Both the position numbers and the translations under genes were made by a program. The notes under the pieces were generated by a model. That model did no database searches. It was not told where the DNA came from and saw nothing but the letters and a program-made list of their open reading frames with translations. Of a stretch of 64,000 bases of DNA, positions 55,291 to 64,000 are shown piece by piece. The stretch spans positions 30,349,242-30,413,241 of the forward strand of contig OX438743.1 of NCBI GenBank assembly GCA_949316235.1, given 5' to 3'. Source of the stretch: Oegoconia quadripuncta. Its lineage: Eukaryota; Arthropoda; Insecta; Lepidoptera; Autostichidae. How positions within the stretch are numbered: position 1 is the stretch's first letter; each line of letters opens with the position of its first letter.

Positions 55291-56384
55291 GATGAACAAC
55301 TAACCTCATTTCTCTAATCCAGTTTTAATGTGCTATGTTACCCTCAAAACAATGTGTTTCCTATTTCCATTTATTTCGTTTTCCCATCGATTTCGTTATT
55401 CACACCGAATCCAACACACAATTCAACATCTGACATTCGTAATATTGTTGATCATCCCTTCCATAAAATATTTGTTTTAGTCGGCAACTATTCGGGGCAG
55501 ATTGATTTATCGAGAACTACGGACGCCGCGCCAAGTGATGTATGACCCTATTGAGATTAGAGCAGAGTAGGTGAATATAGAGGAAAACTCAATAAAGGTC
55601 AGAAGTCAAACAGAATAAATCCAATTTCTGTGTTAGGTAAATATTAGAAAATGTAAAACAACTTTTAAAAACTATATTACTCTATTATAACAGACTTGGC
55701 TTCGGCCTTTTTTTTAAAAAAAATATATTATGACAGAAAAAAGGAAAAAGACTTGGCTGTATGGTCTATGACCCTTGCCTTTTCCAATTAATGGAAAGAA
55801 GAGAACCAAAAAAAAAAAATGTCTGTGGTCTTGGTTAGACATATACTAATGTTCTCAAGTCGAAGTATTTTTCTATAATTTTATCTTCCTAAAACTCTGC
55901 TGCTCCTCACTATAACTGTTCAGGTGTTCAAACGAAATACAATAATGAGAAAGCTTCACCTAAAATTAGACTTTTGCCCTAGTAGCATCTGAGCAACGTA
56001 TGTCCTTGAATCTGCGCAATCCAAATTAAAAAACAATTATGACCTCGAAATACATGAATACGTCATACATGAATCAAACTTAGAAACTGGTAGAAATTGT
56101 CTGTGTATATCAGACAGAGGTGGAAAAATGTTCTATGATGGTAAGCAATTGTAATGGTCTGTTTTGTTTCTTTTCTTGTGTGGAGTGATAAATCCAATTT
56201 TGTGTATTATTTTCTGAACCAGGAATCCATTCCGGAAGAATTCTAGGAATCTTCGCGAAGAACTACTGCGAAAGTTATATTCTGGAACAGATTTTACTTC
56301 TTATATATTTCTTAATGTCAGCAAAGTTGTAATAATGATATTAATTACTCGTATGGAATTCCGTGATGATAAGTTTGCCTGGAA
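55291..56384. other. Unannotated intergenic sequence
   Basis: About 1.1 kb without supportable features. Confidence 0.4.
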
Positions 56385-56495
56385 GAGATCGCTGTTAGCG
56401 ATAAGGCCGCCCAATTTGTGGTTTCTATAAGATATTTAAATGTACCTTCCTTATATAAACAATAAAGCGTATTTGATTGATCGATTGATTGATAT
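56385..56495 (+). mobile_element. LINE 3' end with (TGAT)n tail
   Basis: 'gagatcgctgttagcgataa', 'ggccgcccaatttgtggttt', 'ataaacaataaagcgtattt', then TGATTGATCGATTGATTGAT. The 'agcgataaggccgcc' block also occurs, reversed, at 58330-58350. This is a CR1/L2-like end with a microsatellite tail. Confidence 0.7.
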
Positions 56496-56496
56496 T

Positions 56497-57115
56497 GTCA
56501 AAGTCAAAGTCAAAGTCAAAAATGCTTTATTTTGTAGGTACACAGAGTACACTTAAAATAGTCAATTTTACATTTTTTAAGCTACTGCTTGTTCAAAATG
56601 CAAGTTTCCCCTGAGAAGAACAAGCAAGAAACTCGAAGGGTTGCTCTTTTAAAATCAGGCTTTGATTTTACATAAAGCTTTTTATATTAGAAAAAGGTTT
56701 TTATATTTTCGTGAAATAGCCTGGCATGCGAACAATCTGATTATGTCCAGGGATGATTATCATCTAAATAGTCTGATATTTTATAATATGCTTTGTTAAT
56801 TAGTTTCTGTTTTAAATCTTAAATCTTAAATTTAAAAGTATCTTTAAATTTATCGAGAGGAAGATTTTGTATATCAACTGGGACCTTATTGAAAAAGCGT
56901 ATACATAACCCTTTGAATGAATTACTGACTTTGCGGAGGCGACTTATGTGACCTGCAAGTTTATCTTTATTTCTTGTATTGACATCATGTTTATCACTAT
57001 TTTTCCTAAATGATGCTATATTTTTTTTGACATACATTACATTTTCAAAAATGTACTGTGACGAAAAGGTTAGAATGTTATACACTTTAAACCTATCTCT
57101 AAGTGACACTATTAT
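56497..57115 (-). pseudogene. CR1/L2-like LINE 3' part (RT C-terminus), minus
   Basis: The minus-strand frame 57109-56819 (96 residues) contains HDVNTRNKDKLAGHISRLRK and FFNKVPVDIQNLPLDKFKD, the layout of the C-terminal end of CR1/L2/Rex-type RTs (H..NTRN.. then FYNxLP..). A 300-bp 3' UTR follows and ends in four GTCAAA units on the plus strand (56497-56520), i.e. a (TTTGAC)4 tail. The catalytic region is absent through 5' truncation. It meets the plus-strand LINE tail at 56385-56495 tail to tail. Confidence 0.82.
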
Positions 57116-57201
57116 ATAATAAGTAACCTATTAATAACAATTGTAATTAATAGGTTTTTTTATTAGACATGTGTAACAAAGTATCTTGCCGATTTCGGAT
57201 G

Positions 57202-57275
57202 ATAATGCCACACATCATCATCATCATCATCTTCATGCCCTAGTCCCAATTTGTTTGGATTCGGCGCAGTACATA
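57202..57275 (+). repeat. CAT microsatellite with dispersed repeat piece
   Basis: (CAT)n at 57214-57231 is followed by 'ccctagtcccaatttgtttg', 'gattcggcgcagtacataca', a phrase I recognise as a common lepidopteran repeat. Confidence 0.45.
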
Positions 57276-57814
57276 CATCCCACCTACTATTTCCATATAG
57301 ACATAGCAACCTACTACTATAGAGACATCAAAAATTTCAAACGTGGTTTTGTCTTTGGCTTTTACTAAGTACACAAATTTTCAATTAGGTCACGGGTTCT
57401 ATTATTCAATTTCATCGATTCTGGTGTGTGATTGGTTGGCTCATCGCTCGCTCGGCAATTTGACGTTTTCTCATTGGTCAACGTAATTGATGACGATATC
57501 GATGAAGTAACGTAATACTTCTTTGAAATTTTTGATGCCTCTATCCAGTAGGTTGCTCTGTCCACATCGTGCATGGCTACACCTGCGCTGACGCGAGTTG
57601 AAGCTACGCTAACCTTTGTTGTGGAGAGTATACACATGGGAGTCTGGCATTACGCAGCTTAGTTTGACCAATTAGAGCTCTCTGGTGAGCGATTTCTAAA
57701 AGGAAGCAAGTTTCGGATTTGTTGGACATCAGCGATTTCAGTGAGTGGGATTGCTTAATGATGACCGAAATCAGGAGGAATTACTTAGAGATAAGTTAGA
57801 TGTTTTTGTGGAAA
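57276..57814. other. Unannotated sequence with CCAAT-like words
   Basis: The 90-codon minus frame at 57365-57637 lacks motifs. CCAAT or its complement occurs near 57430, 57472 and 57667, which alone does not define a promoter. Confidence 0.3.
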
Positions 57815-57885
57815 TGTCCCATGGTCGCCTTTTACGACATCCACGGGACGAGACGGGTTGGTTGTGTTCTCTTAAAAATTTGTAC
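57815..57885 (-). repeat. Family C core, minus
   Basis: 'ggtcgccttttacgacatcc', 'acgggacgagacgggttggt' is the complement of the family C core. Confidence 0.65.
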
Positions 57886-58019
57886 AAAATTTCATTAGAA
57901 AAATTATAATTCAATTCAATAGATATATTGATATTTTATATGTATATCTCTAAACAGTTACAAAATGTCTAAAGGCGCAGTCCTAATTGACATTCAGAAA
58001 TGTCTCCATCACCCTAACC

Positions 58020-58120
58020 AATATTATAAATGCGAAAGTTTGTGTGTGTGCATGTTACCTTTTCACGCCTAAACATCTGGACCGATTTGGATGAAATTTG
58101 GTTGGTAGACAGATTGATCT
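58020..58120 (-). repeat. Retroposon tail with 'aatgcgaaagtttgtgtgtg'
   Basis: 'atattataaatgcgaaagtt', 'tgtgtgtgcatgttacc' and 'gaccgatttggatgaaattt' is the complement of a widespread lepidopteran retroposon 3' end. Confidence 0.6.
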
Positions 58121-58251
58121 GGATTATATAGGCAAAAAAATTTGCTGCACTGATTGCGAACGAAGTCGTAGGCAAGAGCTAGTAGAGAATAAAATGAAGT
58201 AAGTTGTACGACTTGTATAAAAATTGTATAGATCGTAATCTGTAAACGAAA

Positions 58252-58390
58252 TGTACAATACAATACAAATATACTTTATTGCACAAAAGGAGAATATATA
58301 TTTTACAAAGCACAATACTGAAAAGAGTACAATTAGGCGGCCTTATCACTAAGAGCGATCTCTTCCATGCAACCTTTGGGTGTAGGGTGG
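58252..58390 (-). mobile_element. LINE 3' end with (TTGTA)n tail, minus
   Basis: 'acaatacaatacaaatatac', 'tttattgcacaaaaggagaa', 'aattaggcggccttatcact', 'aagagcgatctcttcc'. It is the longest copy of the tail at 6586/6729, and shares the 'agcgataaggccgcc' word with 56385. Confidence 0.8.
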
Positions 58391-58734
58391 GTGTAGGAGT
58401 ATAACTTTATAGAACAGGTAGGTTGTGCAAAATACTGATGCAGATATGAAATAGCTACATAATTAATTAGTACGAGTATTTAATGAACAAAAATTAAAAC
58501 CATACATTTATACATATGAATGTAAGTAGTTCCGTAAGTTAAAATTCACTGAAACTGAAATATGACTGAAAAAGTTGTTAGAATTTTCTGCGAAACTGGC
58601 TCTTACACCTTACGCACACACAAAGAGGATCGCTTACAAGCATTGTGCATAATTCAACCACGTACCATTGTCGCTGTGTCTAGCAGAGAACCAAGTACGT
58701 ATAGCTTCTTCAATTGACAGAATGAATATTGTAT
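58391..58734. other. Unannotated intergenic sequence
   Basis: No supportable feature. Confidence 0.4.
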
Positions 58735-59005
58735 ACACGGTTTTTGCACGTAAAAAGAACAGAACCAACCGGTCTCCTCCGATGGGTATCGCAAAACGCG
58801 ACTAAGAGACTTTCCACCAAAAAACATCAATATCTGCAATTCCATTTCAACGGCGATGTCATGTATGCATTTTTGTATATTTCGAAATGTACATGTAAAT
58901 GTTGTTTTAAGCACTAAACTTTTTAATGTTTGGGACATCTAACTTATATTTGGGATATCTTTGACCACCCCATACATGTATTCTGATGTTCTATATAGCT
59001 CTACA
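58735..59005 (+). repeat. Dispersed repeat family C (long copy)
   Basis: 'acacggtttttgcacgtaaa', 'ccggtctcctccgatgggta', 'aaacgcgactaagagacttt', 'gatgtcatgtatgcattttt', 'taatgtttgggacatctaac', 'gggatatctttgaccacccc'. It shows the full family order. The overlapping 94- and 62-codon frames are by-products. Confidence 0.75.
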
Positions 59006-59044
59006 ATACACCACGGCGCTACCTATGCTTGTCTCATCTCTTTT

Positions 59045-59234
59045 ACTATCTTATCTAAATCTGCCGCCAAGTAGCAATGTTAATAGCATTGTTGTGTTCC
59101 GGTTGTCAGAGATAAGATAGCCAGTCCCCCAAATGTGTTGGGGTATTCGGGTCAGTACGCTTCCACCTTCGACCTCATCTTCACTTAACATCAGGTGTGA
59201 TTGAGGTCAAGTAAGAACCTGTCGTGAATAAAAA
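59045..59234 (+). mobile_element. SINE family 1, 3' half
   Basis: From 'atcttatctaaatctgccgc' to 'ttgaggtcaagtaagaacct' and 'gtcgtgaataaaaa'. Both tRNA-derived boxes are lost to truncation. Confidence 0.88.
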
Positions 59235-59508
59235 TTAAAGAAAAAAAAAAAACTCGCATCGCCAGCGAGTAGAGTTCATACATTGATTATGGAAGACTGT
59301 ATATACTTTTATAACCTTATACCTGAGATGCCAAAACAGTTAAAGATTCAGACAAAGTTAATACATCATTAACAAGAAAAGGTTACTACAAAATTGATTA
59401 CCTGAATGACAAACGTGCTTGGCATACTTCGACCGCTCCCAAAAATTGTAAAATTGTATTACTTGTGAGCTGAGGCTGCAACCTATTAAGTTAGTAAATT
59501 TTACTATA

Positions 59509-59542
59509 ATTAATGATCATGTAATATTACATGATCATTAAT
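59509..59542. repeat. 34-bp perfect palindrome
   Basis: attaatgatcatgtaat followed immediately by attacatgatcattaat, with no spacer. The first flanking pair outside (a/a) already mismatches. Confidence 0.95.
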
Positions 59543-60263
59543 ATGATGATAATAATAATACATTATAAATTATATAATTTTTTTAAGTGGATGAATTATC
59601 TTTTTATTTATTTATTTTATTTACTTACATATTTTTTATTTAACAAAAAGAACAACAAGGACTCTGTAGGTTTCTTGCGCCGGTTTTTTCCCACAGATAT
59701 TTTTCCTTTCCGAAGAGGTAGTGCTTGAACATACTGACTGACAGACAAATGCAATAAACCCTATTATTATTTCCAGTACATTAAAATTGACATTCAACAA
59801 ATTATGTCATGTATCTTTCACAGAAAGAGCCAGAAACATATTTTTCCTAACTGGAAACCAACGACGTAATGTTCAAATACTTAGAACTAATTTAAAACCA
59901 ATGCCAACAAAAAGTCGCTCACTTCCAAATCGATCAGCATTTAGTTGCTCTTGAGAGAGAGAGAGAGAGAGAGAGCTGTTGACAGTCAGCCCCGATGTTG
60001 ACAGTCGTTAAAACTTTATAAATTGCCTGAAATGGCGGTTACAGGAATTCCCTTCGACAAATTAAAAGTTTAACTTTAAACACTATTGCAAGCGTTGTTA
60101 ATCTACTTCGAATCACGTTCGAGAACATCTAGTCATTGAGAAAGATTCAACTAAATAATACAGCTATCACAAGGATTGTTTTTTTTTTGTTTTTACTACA
60201 TTTTATAATACAAAAACAACACTTCTGATGATTTACCCCCGCACCGTAGTATCCAGATAAACT
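59543..60263. other. Intergenic DNA with a GA microsatellite
   Basis: (GA)n at 59953-59975. The remainder is unrecognised AT-rich DNA. Confidence 0.5.
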
Positions 60264-60580
60264 ATAATAAATAAATATCATTGAACATACATACAGCGCC
60301 ATCTAGTTCCACATTAAGCAACTAGGTTTGCATTATGGATACCAGATGGTTGATAAACTATACGAATACATGTTTTTTTTTTGTAAATATATCATGATTT
60401 TATCAGCCACAGGGCGTCCACTGTTGAACCTATGATCCCTCCCGCATGAATTTCCAGAGCGACCGTGTATACTAAACATCAATAAGGGATACATATGTCC
60501 GGTATTCATCATACAAACATATGCCCCTAGCGAGATTCGAACCCGCGGCCTCTAGACATCTACTACACAAAACATGTCAA
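60264..60580 (-). mobile_element. SINE family 2, minus, interrupted by a family E piece
   Basis: Minus tail 'aaataaatatcattgaacat', then 'cagcgccatctagttccaca', 'gataccagatggttgataaa', head 'atatgcccctagcgagattc', 'gaacccgcggcctc'. Between body and head, 60392-60467 ('atcagccacagggcgtccac', 'catgaatttccagagcgacc') is family E sequence absent from other copies, so it is an insertion. Confidence 0.8.
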
Positions 60581-60904
60581 CTTATATCAAATTGTGTAAT
60601 GCCGCATCTGTATAACGCAATTATCTATGATCTATGGTTTTGATTCTAAATGGGCTGTTGCAGATCACTGAAGATCCGTATCTTTAATTGTAATAGTCAC
60701 ATTCCACAGTTCACAGATTAGGTTTGCCGCTTCAGGGAAATGTAGCAATATTCGAGCTGTAATTGATTTTATATTTAATCTGCTTGTGTCAGTGCAGGCA
60801 GGTGATGCAGTTAGTTACATGTGTTAAATTCTACTGCATTTAAAGCGAAACGTAATTTATCAGATATTTTTTTGGAACCCCAGCAAAATTAATTGATAAG
60901 CAAT
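60581..60904. other. Unannotated intergenic sequence
   Basis: No supportable feature. Confidence 0.4.
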
Positions 60905-60985
60905 AATCATCATCATCATCATATCAGCCAAAAGACGTCCACTGCTGGAAAAAGGCCTCACCCAAAGATCTCCAAGCAATAGTAC
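60905..60985 (+). repeat. Family E fragment with (CAT)n
   Basis: (CATCAT)n, then 'atatcagccaaaagacgtcc', 'actgctggaaaaaggcctca', 'cccaaagatctccaa': a very common lepidopteran repeat module. Confidence 0.7.
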
Positions 60986-61633
60986 CTAGATATATTTAGA
61001 TGCCAAATTATTCATCTACAGAATTGCCAAAATAATTGCAACTTCTCAAACCATCACTAGGCAACTCTACGAAGATTTGATAACTCAATAGGTAAAAGGG
61101 CCCTTTTGTTTCAGCTTATCGTACTACGTTCTAGGCGAGTAGTTTTTATAGTATATTTTATATAGGGAACCCGTGACGCATGATTAGACACGCCCCGTTA
61201 ATTCTGCCTTAAGCGGGTTCAAGAAATGGGTTCCCGTACAGAATGGTTCGGATTTACTTGGTACATTTTTGCTGATTCCCATCCCTGTATGATACATTTC
61301 ATTCATAGCTTATGATGGTTAGAAAATCTTGTGGATTGATAAGAATTTTTAAGTTTCGAACCTCTAAATATGTAGTAAAACTTTTGTTTGTGTATGTGTG
61401 TGTCTGTGGCATCGTTTAAAGAAGCACGATGGATGAACCCATTTCATTAAGTATACTTTTAAGTTCCGAGACGATTATTACACACGTTTGATGGAAATCG
61501 GTCCGACCGTTATATATACCTGTACTTATCATTGTATGCGTCAGGGGTTTAATGTTTTCCAATTCTGGTATTAATGACAGAGACCTCCGTTCAATATTAA
61601 TAATTACCTAACAATTAGATTACGGTAACATTA
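60986..61633. other. Intergenic DNA with a TG-rich retroposon tail
   Basis: 61380-61530 ('gtttgtgtatgtgtgtgtct', 'cacacgtttgatggaaatcg', 'gtccgaccgtt') is another family-F-like tail. Nothing else is supported. Confidence 0.45.
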
Positions 61634-61887
61634 ACATCCTTGGACATATACAGACAGCGCCATCTAGTTCCACGCTTAGCAACTAGGCTTGTGTTGTGGA
61701 TACCAGATTGTTGATACGCTACACAAATATATATTTTTTTTTTGTGAATAAATACATATATAAATGAAAAACATCCATAACTCGGGTACACATGTCCGTA
61801 GTCATCATACAAACATATGCGGGATTCGAACCCGCGACCTTTTGGTATAGCAGCAGAGTATCTAACCACTACACGAAACAGGTCGTC
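61634..61887 (-). mobile_element. SINE family 2, minus (full length, small head deletion)
   Basis: 'catccttggacatatacaga', 'cagcgccatctagttccacg', 'ataactcgggtacacatgtc', head 'cgggattcgaacccgcgacc', 'ctaaccactacacgaaacag'. The 'cccctag' next to box B is missing (atatgcgggattc), a 7-bp deletion compared with other copies. Confidence 0.88.
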
Positions 61888-64000
61888 ACATTGAATCCAC
61901 AATGGGGTATATAATGTAATTGTCATTTACTCTATAGACAATCTGATATGAGAGGTTCTGGGTTTGCTTCGGGGTAAGGCATTCTAAGATTGTTCTGCAT
62001 ACCACCGTCAAGGCGAAGCGACATTGTCGTCTTTCCGTTGTTTGAGGAAGGATTTTCAGTCCCCCTTTTTACCTACCTTGGACTCATCACCGATTCCAAT
62101 ACAAAATTCCATTTTTAGCCATGCTGATTACGGAAACAATAACCATAAAAACAAATACTAAAATATATTTTTATCTACGCTCCGATCCTTCCTCTGACAC
62201 CCATTCCGGAGTACTTGAAACGTAATGAAAAATGGATCAGCCATCTATCACAAACTCTTTTCCTCTCTTATATTCAGCGGAACAAAAACTTACCGGCAGA
62301 CGTGAATAATGTCATACGAAATTAAATCCCAGGCTATAAAGAACAGATGACGTTTCGTCCCACTTCTGGCTTGCTTCAAGACGGGACGCTTATAATTCCA
62401 AATGTTGAGGGGATGTTCGAAGAATTTAAATTAGGATCATTTGCAGATAACTTTTTGCGAATTCGACGAATGAACGAAACGAGAGATTGATAATTAATTC
62501 GTTTGATCAGAACGTTTTTATGGCAAATTAACAATTGACTTGTGGACTGTCTCTAGGCCCGTCAATAAGCCTTAAGCTAGTGTGGAATCAGGTGTAGTTT
62601 TAAAAATTTTGGGTTCGAAGTACCACTATAGTACTATACAATGTTAAAAATTTAAATTATTCCACTATCGCCTTCGGATTATGAGGCGTGAGGATTCGAT
62701 TTTTCGCATGAAGTGTTTGGGTTTAGAACACACAAGATAAGGAACTGGCTGGTCTTATTCTTTTTAATGGCAGGAACCACACGGATTACTACGGAGTATA
62801 TACTCGTCGGGAGTGCCAATGTTCAGTAGTGGTTGTAGCAACAACAGCCCTTGTCTATTGCTAAACTTAAGCGTATCTCACACGAGCATTTGTCTTATCC
62901 ACCATTGTGCAGGAGGTTTGCAATGTTTAGAGAGCACCGCGCCAATGACGCTGCTGCTAAAAAGGGTCTGAAAACTTGTGATTAAATATCACATTAGCGC
63001 TCGAGTATTAGAGCAAGACAGACAGTAGAAGAATATCACGGAAATATAACGTAATATAAAGTAACGTAGACATGCTCCTGTGCTCGCCCACCCGCCCGGC
63101 GACGCTGTAAAAAGCCTGCTCGGCTTGACAGCAAATGTTCCTGATCAAAAAAAAAAGAGACACGATGATTATAATTAAATGATGTTGCGAAACTACTTTT
63201 TGGATGAACCATTATTTTAGAAAAACTATTATGAATAACATACAAACAGATTCTAAAATTGCATGAATATCTGAGCATTCATATAAAAGAAAATATAATT
63301 GTGTATAAATGCACTAAAAACCAGTGAAATTTCAACAAAATGTGGGAAAAAACCTAAACCAAGTTCCAAAGTTGTGGGACTAAAAAATATATATATCGTC
63401 AAATATACAGGGCGTCCCAAAGTTATGGGACATGAAGGGGAAGTACCTTAAATATCGTAGATAGTGAATTTTGCTCAAAGAAGACTTTATGTTATTTTTA
63501 AAAATTAGTAATTCTGCATTCATAGATTTTCTAAAAATTACTTGCTTCGGCTGGGAATCGAACCGACTTAAATGTGAAAAAAAAAACACCCTACTTTTAT
63601 GATGCCAATCGAAAGAATAGCTAAAAAATAATAAATCTGCCTAAGTAACATAGTATTTTAAAAGAAAGGAACAACATAAAATGATTGAGTCAAATTTCAA
63701 GAAAGTTATTTATTGCCGACGACGTTCGAAAAGTAGCGATATTATCATTCCAAAGATAGCATTGATTATTCGTAAATAAGTACCCACTTCATAAAATAGG
63801 TACTAACATAGTTTTCCTTATTATAAGTGCACGTGTAGATGAAATGATAAAACTTGTATTTCAATACGTCCTCTGTAAGCTAGACAGAAGGCAAATTAAA
63901 AACAAAAATAAATAATTTATAATTTGAAAATGGAACAGTTTATGACAGCGTTTGTTTGAATGCATACTTTTTAAGATATTTTAAAAAGAAGTGATATTTT
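61888..64000. other. Mostly unannotated; faint retroposon traces
   Basis: 62068-62118 reads FTYLGLITDSNTKFHF before a stop, reminiscent of the FxYLGxxI block after the LINE RT palm, but isolated. 63070-63150 is a GC-rich patch (cacccgcccggcgacgctgt) ending in poly(A), possibly a truncated retroposon. 63400-63440 has 'gcgtcccaaagttatgggac', an apparent dispersed repeat. 63548-63562 is a tRNA box-B-like 'gggaatcgaaccgac' without a tRNA around it. Confidence 0.3.

Noticed and set aside
58654..58938. Conserved peptide LRYPSEETGW shared by several frames
   Set aside because: The same peptide arises in several non-orthologous copies because the underlying nucleotide repeat (family C) is conserved; flanking frames are not.
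62068..62118. LINE RT remnant with FTYLGLITDSN
   Set aside because: Only about 16 residues match a generic pattern with no supporting sequence on either side, so it is mentioned only as a trace.

Overview
This window looks like nuclear DNA of a moth or butterfly (Lepidoptera). It is AT-rich, and most of what can be recognised is transposable-element sequence. The order-level call rests on three things: several tRNA-headed SINE families in many copies, poly(A)-tailed Jockey-type LINE 3' ends with the C-terminal peptide RTxxLWNxLPAxVFP, and dispersed repeats ending in 'cgcatttataatatta' that are familiar from lepidopteran genomes. No species can be named from this. I found no host protein-coding exon that I would defend. 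All long open frames are simple repeats or retrotransposon relics, so the window reads as gene-poor intergenic or intronic DNA.

Layout. 0-10 kb holds SINEs, a facing pair of LINE tails, CA-rich microsatellites and one small open frame with a GTPase-like P-loop motif. 10-16 kb holds a GC-rich poly(A) retroposon with a perfect 29-bp-arm hairpin, a 142-bp MITE with 38-bp perfect terminal inverted repeats, and more SINEs. 18-23 kb holds four LINE 3' ends, the best being a 159-residue reverse-transcriptase C-terminal frame at 22677-23156 (minus). 23-36 kb is mostly unrecognised sequence with scattered old repeats. 37-46 kb holds an RTE-type LINE relic, a SINE nested in an older repeat, inverted repeats, a 12-bp minisatellite and a second GC-rich retroposon with a 16-bp target-site duplication. 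52-64 kb holds a 5S-rRNA-like SINE, a gutted mariner-type transposase relic, a CR1/L2-like LINE end and further SINEs.

The most notable item is at 48022-50457: a compact (about 2.43 kb) LTR retrotransposon flanked by ATAT duplications. Its two 315/316-bp LTRs differ only by one T in a homopolymer, so it inserted recently. It has no recognisable protease, reverse transcriptase or integrase. Inside are a short Gag-like frame ending at a splice-donor-like site, a 10-unit minisatellite of about 30 bp with alternating unit types, a splice-acceptor-like site and a second frame that runs into the 3' LTR. A 10-bp inverted repeat spans the 5' LTR/primer-site junction and puts an AATAAA in its loop, an arrangement absent from the 3' LTR.

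No genes here form an operon or pathway. The functional logic is that of non-autonomous elements (SINEs, the MITE, the LTR element) that would need enzymes supplied from elsewhere.
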